Made by a program: the position numbers and the translations under genes. A DNA stretch of 64,000 nucleotides from Jacaranda mimosifolia (lineage: Eukaryota; Streptophyta; Magnoliopsida; Lamiales; Bignoniaceae): assembly GCA_018894105.1 (NCBI GenBank), contig CM032117.1, positions 32,716,501 through 32,780,500 of the forward strand, read 5' to 3'. Shown here one piece after another: positions 54,432-64,000 of the stretch (positions within the stretch are counted from its first letter, which is position 1; every line of letters starts with the position of its first letter). The notes under the pieces were generated by a model, which was not told where the DNA came from, did not search any database, and was given only the letters and a program-made list of their open reading frames with translations.

Positions 54432-57400
54432 TGTTGGAAGAGTGCCCGGCAAGCCAAATAAATTAGCGTGTAGAACTACTCCATGTAACAGTCTTAATTG
54501 AATGATATTCAATAAAATGCCCATCTTCATCTTATGCATTTATGATAATCTTTACATACATTTGGTTGAAGCCCTTAAATCATATTAGACTATGGGACTT
54601 GGTAACACATATGATGGTGATCATGAAACATATTTTTATGGTCATGATTGTGAAGATATGTGTGGCACTAGGATCGAAATATTTGAAAAATAAAACTGAA
54701 TAAACTAGCCCACACAACACCCTCAGGATCAAGACATACATGGAATTCAGATTTAGAAAGGGAAAAATACCTGGGTGATGATAGAAAATCGAAGAGCAAG
54801 AGAAAACTCTTGAAAACCGTCAAACTGTCTCCTCACCGGCGCAGCAGGATCACCACCGATTTTCCCTTGGATGGACTCCTCCGTTTTTGCTGCAATTTTT
54901 ACAGGAACTCCTCAACCCTTTGAAGATTCTTCAGTTCAAAATTCAGCCCGATCAGAACACCAGAGGTCCTCCTAGAACTAGCAAAAACCGGCCACCAGAA
55001 AACTGCTCCAGTCAAGAGCAAAAGCAACCAAATTAGATTGCCTCTAATGTAAAAGTCCACACACCAAATCTATGGTCTATTCTCTATAGAATGGCTGGAA
55101 TATCTGCAGAGAATGAGGGTAGGAAGGCTGGGAAGGAGGAGGAGGAGGAGGTTGGAGAGAATAATGGGATGCTAACAAATTAGATTCCCACTACACAAAA
55201 TATGGGGAGAAATCACACTAGTCGTGCACACACTTGCTCTCACTCACACACTTGGCCGGCCACACTCCTATATCTATATATAGGAGTGGTCCATGAACAT
55301 CCCCAAGGAGATGATGCCAAGTGTCCTTGCCAAGGTGGCCACTAACTAGTAATTAGTGAATAAGAATATTAATTGAAGCACAAATTTTATCTTATGAAAT
55401 ATCTTGCAATTAAATTCCAATTCACGTTAAATGAACCATTCACTTAATTATTCTCCCAAAAAATAATCCTCCAACTCAATTAAATTAAACACTTTAATTT
55501 AACCAATAATAATTTGACTTAACTCTTAAGTCAAAAATGCTTAACTATTTAAGCTGGTCAAAATTAATTTAAGCTAGTCAAAGTCAATTTAACCCTTAAA
55601 TTGATTTTGACCAATTGATAGTCATGTGACATCAATTAATTAACCCTTAATTAATTGATTTTAATTTAACTCTTAAATTAATTTGACCAATTTAACATTT
55701 AAATTGATCAAGTCAAAATGAGTACAATTTTGCCTTCTCCAAAACGGTTATGAATTTTCTAACTCTTAGAAAACTCTACTTCCTTCAATTGATCATGTCA
55801 TTGGCTTTTGTGTGTCACCCATTAGGTTCTACCATTCATTGGACATGGGCTCACAACTCCTTGTGACTTTTGGAATATCAAATATTCACATTAGTTTAAA
55901 CTCCTTTAAACTAAGCGACTCGATTCAATTAATCTCATTAATTGAAGAGTACCCAATCTCCATGGTTGATGTCCAACCTCAAGCCCATGGAGCCCAACTA
56001 ATTGGCCGAAATGAATGCTCTTGAAGAACCATTCTAGCATTAAGCGTACCATGCAAATACGGTCCTTTAGTCTCCTATCTCCCGAAAGAGGCCTAGGGCA
56101 AGATATTAGTCGGCTCCCTAATAGCCTCGATACTATGTTTCTATTCTTAATGTTCAATTCCCTTTGTGACCTCACTTCGAAAACGCCTTTCCAAATTGTC
56201 ACATCACCTTGCGCAAGGATTTCTTAGAATCGATCATTATAGAACACATAGGAGATGCACTCGCCCTTCACAAAGACGAGGAGACGGATTCCATCTTGGA
56301 TCTCACAAACCTCCATGCCAAGTAGCTCATACCCAATCTCAACCCGGAAGACCCACTAAGTGATCAAGGAAGAGTCAAAGCATGAGGACCGGACACAAGG
56401 TTACCATGGGTCCTCAGGTCAAAGGACTAATAATATGCACTAGCGTAAGCGGGAGAACTTGCCACTACCGACTTGCCATTTGGGCTATCTAGTGGATTCT
56501 CCAGGTGGGTCTTCAGTGCCTTGTTCCCTAACAAGCACCCACTAACATGCACCCGTATCTCATACAGTTGCTCATGGAATGGAACAATATCCAACTCTTG
56601 GATTATGCATCGTTAGTGCAAGTCTATCCGGATCTTAGATGCCCTTGTTCTCTTAAGATCCTATGACTTGGAAGGTTTAAGATCACGACCGTGTGAGACT
56701 TATTCCATGGTCACCAAACCAAGTCCCATAGTCTTGTGTGATCTAAGGGCTTCATCCAAATGCCAGTGAAGTAAATGAAGAGCATATGATGAAGATGGCC
56801 ATATGATGAATATCATTCAATCAAGATTGTCTTACAATGAAATAGTTTACAAGGCCAATCTAATTGGCTTGCTGGGCACTATTCCAATAGATTGTAAATA
56901 TTCCAAGTCATAGAATTTTAAGAGACAGGGCGTCTAAGATTCGGATAGACTTGTACTAACAATGCATACTCCAAAGAATTGGATATTGCTCTATTTCATG
57001 GGTAATCTATGTAAGACATGGATGCATGTTAGTGGGTGCTTGCTAGAGAACAAGTTCACTTAAGACTCGCTTAGAGAATCCATGAGTTAGTAGCATGTCG
57101 GTAGTGGAAAATTCTCTAGCTTACAATGATGCATATAATTAGTCATTTGATTTGAGGTCCTATGGTAACCTTGTATTTAGTTCCTTGTACTTTGATTTTG
57201 CTCCGACCATGTAGCAAGTCGCCCGAGGCTTAGGTTGGGCACAAGCTACTTAAATATAGAGGTTGGTGAGTTCCAAGATAGGATCTGTTTTGCCCATCAG
57301 TGAAGAAAGAGTTTTTCTTCTATATATTTTATGATGATCGATTCCAAGAAATCCTTGCACAAGGTGGTATGACAATTTGAGAAAAGAATTTTCTAAAGTT

Positions 57401-58870
57401 GAGGTCATAATTAGGAATCAAACATCAAGAATAGATATATCATTATTGAGGCTATTAGGGAACCAAAAAATATCTTGCCCTAAGCCTTTTTCGGGAGATA
57501 GGAATCGGAAGGACCGTATTTATATAGTAATCGTAAGTGGAAAAGGTTCACCCAAAAATTAATTCATCCAGTTAGTTGGGTTCCATAGGCTTATGCTAGA
57601 CATTAACAATGGAGATTGGGTACTATTCAATTAATAGAGATTAATTGATATAGTGATTAGTTTAAAAGAGTTTAGACTAATCGGAATATTTGATATTCAC
57701 TAAATCATATAGAGTTGTGAGCCCATGTCTAATTAATTGGTGAACCTAAAGGGTCACATACAAAAGCCTATAGCACTCTAATTGGAGATTGGAGAAATTA
57801 TCTAAGGAGTTAGATAATTTAGTTGGTCAAGTATGGAAGAGACCAAGTTGACTAATTAAGAGTTGGTCACAATGGCTTGATTAATTTAAAGTGTTAAATT
57901 AATCAAATAATTTAAGGAGTTAAATTAGATCAATTAAATTTAGGAGTTAATTTAATTGGAGGCAATATTACAATTTAATTAGTTATGTCAACTTAAAGAG
58001 TTAAGTTGATTTAATTAAATTAAGGAGTTCATTTAATTAGTGAGAGAATTTTATTTTGGAAGGAAAATTAAAATGGAAGAGTCCATTTGAATTAATGTGG
58101 CATTTTAATTTCCCAATTAAAATTGAATTTTAATAGGTGGAAATTAAAATCCAACTAAGCATGCAAGTTGGCAAGGTGTGAGGATAGTGTGATGAATGCT
58201 TCTAGGAGCATCCAATTCACACTATAAATTTCTCGCCCCCACACTCAGCTGGCCACTTGAGCAATTTTTCCTCCCAAAATTATTATCTCATGTGTTGAGG
58301 AAAAAACCACCCTCCAAGATTCAATCCAACTTCCCTCTCTCTCTTCCAACTCCCTCACACTATCTCCACTTTCTTCTTCCTTTTTCCTCATTCTAATTCT
58401 AGCAAAAGAATGAAGATTTAGAGTGTGATAGGTGTGTGGATACCTTTAGAGGCACTACAATTGGAGTGCTTGTTGTTGGTAAACAAGATGTAACACTTGG
58501 AGAAGAGTTCTTCAAAGATCAAAGAGGAGTTTCAAGGAGAAATTCAATCGGCGGCCTTGGTGCTTCTTTGCACGACTTTGCTGACATTTTTCTACCATTT
58601 GGAGGAGTTTTTAAGGCTAAAAGTTTTTGAACTTGAAGCTTTTGGAGTGGGAAGAAGTAGATCAACAAAACCAGTGTTGAAGATCTTCACTAGTGAGCTC
58701 TCTATTGAAGGATCTACAAAGTTGATTTAAGAAATCAACAAAGGTATTTTTTTCTTCTCCTTGAATCCATAATTAATGCATAATCTAGATTCTAGGGTGA
58801 GGTGATGTGAGTTACATTTGATGTTTTAATTTTTTACTATTTTTGGAACCTTTCTTCACCTCAACCTTCA
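54432..58870 (+). mobile_element. Copia LTR inserted in C7 gag, itself interrupted
   Basis: It starts TGTTGGAAGAGTGCCC at 54432 and ends CAACCTTCA at 58870. It is flanked by CTTTT (54427-54431) and CCTTT (58871-58875), a 5-bp duplication with one change. Without the nested insert (54651-56889 plus one 5-bp repeat) it is about 2.2 kb. A TATA-like ACACTATAAATTTC lies near 58220. Flanking gag sequence rejoins across it, so it is a solo LTR. Confidence 0.85.
54651..56889 (-). mobile_element. Complete solo Copia LTR nested in another LTR
   Basis: This 2239-bp minus-strand LTR runs from TGAAGATATG to ATTCCAATA, flanked by a perfect 5-bp duplication GATTG (54646-54650, 56890-56894). Its U3 contains a perfect 11-bp inverted repeat around the TATA region (55263-55288). 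The outer LTR sequence resumes exactly after it. It diverges from the other LTRs mainly in the 3' third, suggesting a subfamily. Confidence 0.93.
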
Positions 58871-59465
58871 CCTTTCTTCTTATCACCCCCTTTCTATTTG
58901 CCTTTTGGGCCTTTAGAATGGGAGGAGGAAGCAATTCTAAATAAACTTTGGTCACTTTGGAGGAAGCAATTCTTCGTCTTGATAATCACTTTGGTCAAAT
59001 AAACTTGGCAAATATTGGAGGATCAAATCCCCTTAGAGATCATTGCCCATTACCATGTCCAAGTTGAAGAGCTTCTTAACCTAATCATCTTTAGATCATA
59101 GTCGAGGACAAATGTTCCCTCAACCATCCTAGCTTTAAAAATCTCATTTCACTTCATAAATCTCCCATACCTTGTATGCTATACAACTCTTGCAAGCAAT
59201 TGACCAAGGTATGTTTCATGTATTCATGAGACTTTTGAAGTTCATAGATGTCATCATAGGCTAGGAATTGATCCTCAACCCAATTCGTGAACGTTTTACG
59301 TGTCTCTTGATCCGCATTGATTCCTATAGGATTTGGAGCACTTTAACATGGGGGACATATGTCCATTTCTCAAAATCTAGAATATATTTTAAGTTTAGCC
59401 AATCACGGTAGTTCGGCTTAGTTAGTTTATTTGTTTTCAAAATGATGCTTAGTGGGTCTTTAGCC
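58871..59465 (-). pseudogene. gag: Copia gag remnant, first part (C7)
   Basis: Minus-strand gag runs from about 59465 (start codon changed to AAG) to the LTR insertion, with parts matching C5 gag, for example the region around 59100-59290. The lysine-rich stretch near 58880-58920 precedes the zinc knuckle now at 54233-54431. Stops and frameshifts are present. Confidence 0.7.
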
Positions 59466-61340
59466 TTTTTGAGATTTCAAAAATCTACAAAAAGCGAATA
59501 AAAAATATAAGCATTTGATTGAATTTTGATATTGAAAACATGATTATAGTCTTTTAAGTATATTTGCTCCCTCTATTTTATCAAATTTCTTACCCTCAAG
59601 AGAAATTTGAAAAATTGTATTTCCTAGTGAGATTTAAGGCTCAAAGGCATTAGTCGTGGACCCATGACTCATGAGACATCCACTAATGACCCTAAGGTAG
59701 GTAACGTTTACCAATTGCATATCTATGCAATCCTTAATATGTTTTGCCTCACTTTTTCATATAGACCCACAACTCGTGCGACATCTATATTACTAAGTGT
59801 TAAGTCGAACCTATTAGTCCTCTTTAATTATGAATTCAACTATGAACATTCTATCATTTGTGAGACAATGTCATATAGCAAATTCACATTAAAGTACATC
59901 ACGTGATAAGGTAGTGATCATAGCTTTCTACCAAAAATGTGTTCCACGACTCGTGAGGCAACACATAATTGTAGTAGCATCTCATGTCACACAACGATTG
60001 GTAAAAGACATGGATTATTAATCCCATTTAATTTTATCCATTTTGACTTAATATTGATTGAACTTAGGCTCTTAGGTAAGGGATTTATTTGCTTGGAAGA
60101 TCTCAATATTTTATCTTTGTTTATTTAAGTTCTCTACCCTAAGCGTGCACAACATGCATCACCATACATCAACAGGATAAATAAAGCATAAATAAGTAAA
60201 TAAACTAAGCATGCATCTAAACTTGGGATGAGCATGAGCCTTAACTCGTTGGTGCATTTATAGCTATAGGTGCACTACTTAGTTGATTTAGGTGGGTTGA
60301 TTAAATTAATATATCTTATCTATTACATGAATATATCCCACATATTTATGGATCTTCAAGCCTTCTTAATCTTCATGTCCTCCTTTCCCTCCTTGCAACA
60401 ATTACAAGAATAAGGAAATCCTCACCAACTAAGTGTTCTACTCTTATAACAATTACAAGGTGGAAAATAAGAGGCATGCAAGTCCCATTTAATTCAACCC
60501 ATTCAATTAGCATTAAATTTTAATTAAACCAAATTAAAGGCTCAAGTTCATTCCCATTCATCCATCATACATTCAACAATTAAATGAACAACAACTAGAA
60601 TTGACACTCAATCCATCAATTAAGTGCTTATCACACAAACAATTAATTGTAGGCAAAATTTAGCACAACTCTTTATGCATTCCAATTTTACACAAACTTG
60701 AAGAGCATCCTAAATTTAATTTTTAACGCATGCAAAAATGTCCAACAAATGCACCAAAATGGCAAGACGATGCCCCATTGGCAGCTTGTGGGTGGAGGCT
60801 GCCCAGGCAGGCTACCACAGTACACATGGTGCGTACAGTGCCTCTGCTGTCGTGCTTCCTGCGGCAGTTCCAATGGGCACCATTATGCCCCTTATGTACA
60901 CTTTTCCATGCCTAAACTCTTGGGCACCTCCAAAACATGATTCCACATATATTTTGACAAATTTTTAGAATTTAAACACTTTGAAAACTGAAAATTAAAG
61001 CTTTCAACGTGCTTCAAAAAACAAATTCAAGGCAGAATCGCTATTCTTCAAACTCCTTCAAGTAACTCTCCTATCCAATTGGATCCAAAAATTTCCAAAA
61101 TACTTTTAAGCAATAAACAACATGTAAATAACCATTTAACGTCATCTCCTACGAAATCGACATCTTGTAATTGAACTAAAACTCATGCTATCATATCTAA
61201 ATCATTATCTAGCACATACTAACATATTTCAATTCAACATATAGAGAGCCACATGCATCAACTCCAAAATCTTAAATCCATTAATTAAATCAATTCATCA
61301 CATGAATCAATTCAATAAATCCAAAATTAGGCTTAAAATT
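59466..61340 (-). mobile_element. Copia untranslated leader (C7)
   Basis: The leader is 1875 bases between gag and the primer-binding site and is uninterrupted, giving the native leader length of the family. At about 59757-59800 it shows the uninterrupted version of the site that holds the inverted-repeat element in C2. The GC-rich patch is at about 60770-60895. Overlapping short ORFs there differ from those in C1 and C2 and are not conserved protein. Confidence 0.8.
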
Positions 61341-61353
61341 AACTCTGATGCCA
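61341..61353 (-). other. Primer-binding site of C7
   Basis: On the minus strand it reads TGGCATCAGAGTT, a slightly changed initiator tRNA-Met complement, two bases from the LTR end TGAAGG at 61356. Confidence 0.85.
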
Positions 61354-61355
61354 CT

Positions 61356-62246
61356 TGAAGGTAGTGGTCATACAAGGATCCATTCACTATAGGAAATTAA
61401 AACATAAAATGTAACTTACATCACCTCACCCAAGGATCTAGATTATGCCATAATTAAGAATTTAAGAAGAAGAAAAAGTACCTTGGTTGATTTTTTCAAA
61501 AAATGAAGGTGAAGATCCTTCAATAAAAAGCTTACTAGTGAAGACTTCAATGCTGATTTGATTGATCTTCTTCTTCCCACTTCAAAGCCTTCAAGTTCAT
61601 AAACTTTTGGCCTTAAAAGCTCCTCCAAATGGTGGAAAAAATAGTAGCAAATTCAAACTCCAAATCACCAAAACTGCCAATTGAATTTCTCCTTGAAATG
61701 CCTCTTCAATCCTTGAAGAACTCTCCTTTAAGTGCTATATCTTATTCGCCAACAACAAGCACTCCAAATGTAGTGCCTCCAAAGGTATCCACACACCTAT
61801 CACACTCTAAATCATCACTCTAATGCCAGAAGTAGGATGAGGATGAAAGAGGAATGATGGAGAATGAATGAGGAAGTTTGGAAGAGAAGGAGAGGTTGGT
61901 GATAATCTAGGATGGAAGTTAATATTTCTCAACACATGAGATAATTTTGGGAGGGAAAAATGAGATGGAATGGCCTGCCATTATGGTGTGATTAGGGGGT
62001 ATTTATAGTGTGTAATGGGTGCAACTAGAAGCACCCCTCACATGCTCTTCACACCTTGCCCACTTGCATGCCAAGTGTAATTCTAATATCTACTAATTAA
62101 AATCTAATTTTTATTAAAAAATTAAAATGCCACATCATTTTAAATGGACTCTTCCATTTTAATTTTTCTCAAAAATTAGATTCTCCAATTAATTAAATTA
62201 ACTTCTTAATTTAATTTAATCAACTTAACTTTTTAAGTTGACTAGA
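61356..62246 (-). mobile_element. 5' LTR of C7, interrupted
   Basis: Minus-strand LTR from its 3' end (TGAAGGTAGTGGTC) through a TATA-like GGGGTATTTATAGTG near 61996 to the AT-rich motif block, where a Gypsy-type LTR begins at 62247. The remaining LTR would be beyond that insertion, outside the window. Confidence 0.82.
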
Positions 62247-63241
62247 TGTAGCACCCCGACTGGGAGAGTCTGCTTGGCTGAGGTGCTACTCAAATCTATA
62301 CCACAAGCTCTTTGGATAAGAGAAAACGTGTATTTCAGAAATGAAAATATTTACTTCCCACAAGTGACATCCATCAACAGTTTAACTTATTACCCAAGTA
62401 TCATAGATTACACTTGATATCTTCAGACCTACATATCATATCCACATCAGTTACTCACCAGGCTACAATTCGTATATCCATTTGTTCATTGGGCTTATTG
62501 CCTCGTATGTCTCGTGGTTAGATCTATCTTCGTCGCCCTTTTTATCTGGGGGAAAGAACGGGAGGAAACAATATAAACACTGTAAGTCCAAATGACTTAG
62601 TGAGTTATTAATAAAAGAGTAACACTAGTACACAAAGTGATAACAATTCCACAAGTAATAAATTAACAGAGAATAAAATGTACTGGAATAGATAATAAAT
62701 CAATAATATTTTAGCCAAACTTTTTGTTGGTGATTCTCCTATCTTATCCCTCCACTTTCATAAACACAAAAAGTCCTTATCCCTCCAATTCTGAGTAATT
62801 GGCTTAGAAGTTGACCAAACAGTAGACACGGCTAGCTACATGCCTTATCCCCTCACAGACAACTACCTCCAGCTGGCTATGAAGCTAGATATAATCAACA
62901 GGGTATCAACTAGAGATCGATCGCCATCAGTTCGTCCCACCCAGCTATCTCCCAAAGCTGATCCCAAGGCCCACCCTTAAGGATATTCAGTAATCAGTAT
63001 AATATAAGCATCCAACAACATTGCACTTAACTTGCCAATTTGCCATGAAAAACAGTATTCAGTAAGTTAACATCAGACTCATTTCTAGGAAACAATCATG
63101 GCGATAATGAAAAAATACATCTCGAAATTATTTTCCAATTTTCCTAACATAATCTCCAATTTTCAAGTAAAACGGCATAAATAATGATCAACTAAAAACC
63201 ATGATTAGTGAAAAAGGCAATGTGTGGTAAGCTTTCACAAA

Positions 63242-63513
63242 TAGTTTACTTTTCTAAACTTGTGAAAACATGATATTTGGTTCCAGAATTCAACAGCTTG
63301 AGATGGACAGGAATTCAAATAATAATGGTTCAAGAACCACTGACAAAGAAGAAGAGAAGTTCGAATAGGTTGTCAAGTAGTTTACTTTCCAAAAACTTGA
63401 GTAAACATAATATTCGGTTCAGGGATTCAACAACTTAGAATGGTAAGAAATTCAAATAAGAATAGTTCAAGAACCACAGATGAAGAAGAAGAAAAGTCCA
63501 AATAGACTGCCAA
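63242..63513. repeat. Tandem duplication, period about 136 bp
   Basis: Two units begin TAGTTTACTTT and include AACATGATATT or AACATAATATT, GGTTCAAGAACCAC or AGTTCAAGAACCAC, and a GAAGAAGA stretch. They are about 136 bases apart and moderately diverged. Repeated blocks inside LTRs often lie in the U3 enhancer region. Confidence 0.8.
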
Positions 63514-63700
63514 GGGCAATATAGGGATTGGAGGTTAATATTGTATAGATGAATGACAATTTCTAACAAAGGAATGGTCAAATGGAAATGATATATTTAC
63601 TAATATATATGCATAAGATAAGAAATCACATTAAGCAAGATTGAGAATCTGGATAATAACAGCTTAAGAATTACAAGCAAGCATAACTGCTTAGACAAAC

Positions 63701-63810
63701 TATTAGATTTAACATACGAGCCGAAGAACAACATAGAGTGAACAACAATAATTACTATTAGATTTAACATACGAGCCGAAGAACAACATAGAGCGAACAA
63801 CAATAATTAT
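63701..63810. repeat. 55-bp tandem duplication
   Basis: Two nearly identical 55-bp units (TATTAGATTTAACATACGAG, then CCGAAGAACAACATAGAG) follow each other directly with about one or two differences, indicating a recent duplication inside the LTR. Confidence 0.93.
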
Positions 63811-64000
63811 TGATCCTCATCACAAATAGAATCAAGCAGCAGAGGCAAGATAGTAAATATATATATTCTTTCCCCAGCAAAGAAAGCTAATATAAACTCA
63901 TCCTCGCTACCTAAATCCAGTTAAAGCACAACATAAGAGAACTAATTATAATTTGTGTGCTACGGATGGTTTGGGATGTTTTAGGATTTCTTAATCCTGC

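Larger units (their letters stand above)
62247..64000 (+). mobile_element. Chromovirus-like LTR (runs off the window)
   Basis: It starts TGTAGCACCCCGACTGGG, with GGTGCTAC 26 bases later forming an inverted repeat with GTAGCACC. It is inserted in the U3 of the C7 LTR. At least 1.75 kb is present without a coding region. Two tandem duplications occur near its end. Assignment to Gypsy/chromovirus is from the LTR start only. Confidence 0.6.

Noticed and set aside
60688..60968. Overlapping ORFs on both strands near 60.7-61.0 kb as genes
   Set aside because: They arise from a short GC-rich patch low in stop codons inside the untranslated leader of C7.

Overview
This window looks like repeat-dominated nuclear DNA of a flowering plant. 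It is AT-rich, with nested and mostly degenerate Copia LTR retrotransposons, solo LTRs, and small DNA transposons of hAT and Mutator type. The primer-binding sites match plant initiator tRNA-Met (TGGTATCAGAGCC and variants). I see no intact host gene, no tRNA or rRNA gene and no CRISPR array. One 81-codon open stretch (43163-43408) may be a stray exon. The species cannot be told from this sequence. All coordinates were counted by eye and may be off by a few bases, and more where 'about' is written.

The dominant family is one Copia family with LTRs of about 2.1-2.2 kb (TGTTGGAATAG...TTTCA), an untranslated leader of about 1.9-2.0 kb, and a gag-protease-integrase-RT-RNase H order. These proportions resemble the Angela/BARE-like clade (inference). 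Copies are called here C1 (+, about 2072-24348, interrupted), C2 (-, 14080-22861, nested in C1), C4 (-, 25931-29033), C5 (+, 29727-33034), C6 (-, 37319-38153), C8 (-, only leader and 5' LTR, 46512-49006) and C7 (-, 52889-62246, interrupted). A less decayed second Copia (B, +) occupies 38694 to about 42860. All coding regions carry stops and frameshifts, so they are pseudogenes.

Layout: 1-4857 LTR, truncated MULE, LTR, PBS and leader; 4858-8900 low-copy DNA with a hAT element; 8905-24348 element C1 with C2 inside it; 24349-29726 LTR pieces, C4 and a chromovirus-like solo LTR; 29727-33034 C5; 33035-38416 a composite block (inverted LTR pieces, a 1.41-kb MULE, C6); 38694-42860 Copia B with another solo LTR inside it; 42860-46511 low-copy DNA with an LTR relic and a hAT element; 46512-53883 C8 LTR and a second copy of the composite block; 53884-62246 C7 broken by solo LTRs; 62247-64000 another chromovirus-like LTR running off the end.

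The most notable feature is the large-scale architecture. The LTR-MULE-LTR composite occurs three times: at 1-2071 inverted, and at 33035-38416 and 48631-53883 in direct orientation. All three have the MULE at the same site, so they come from one insertion that was later copied. The left end of the window (1-4424) is an inverted copy of 46515-52515 with about 1.7 kb missing. Just inside these inverted arms lies a direct repeat of about 1.48 kb (4858-6337 and 45031-46511). Ordinary transposition does not explain this; duplication with inversion or template switching between LTR copies is a better fit.
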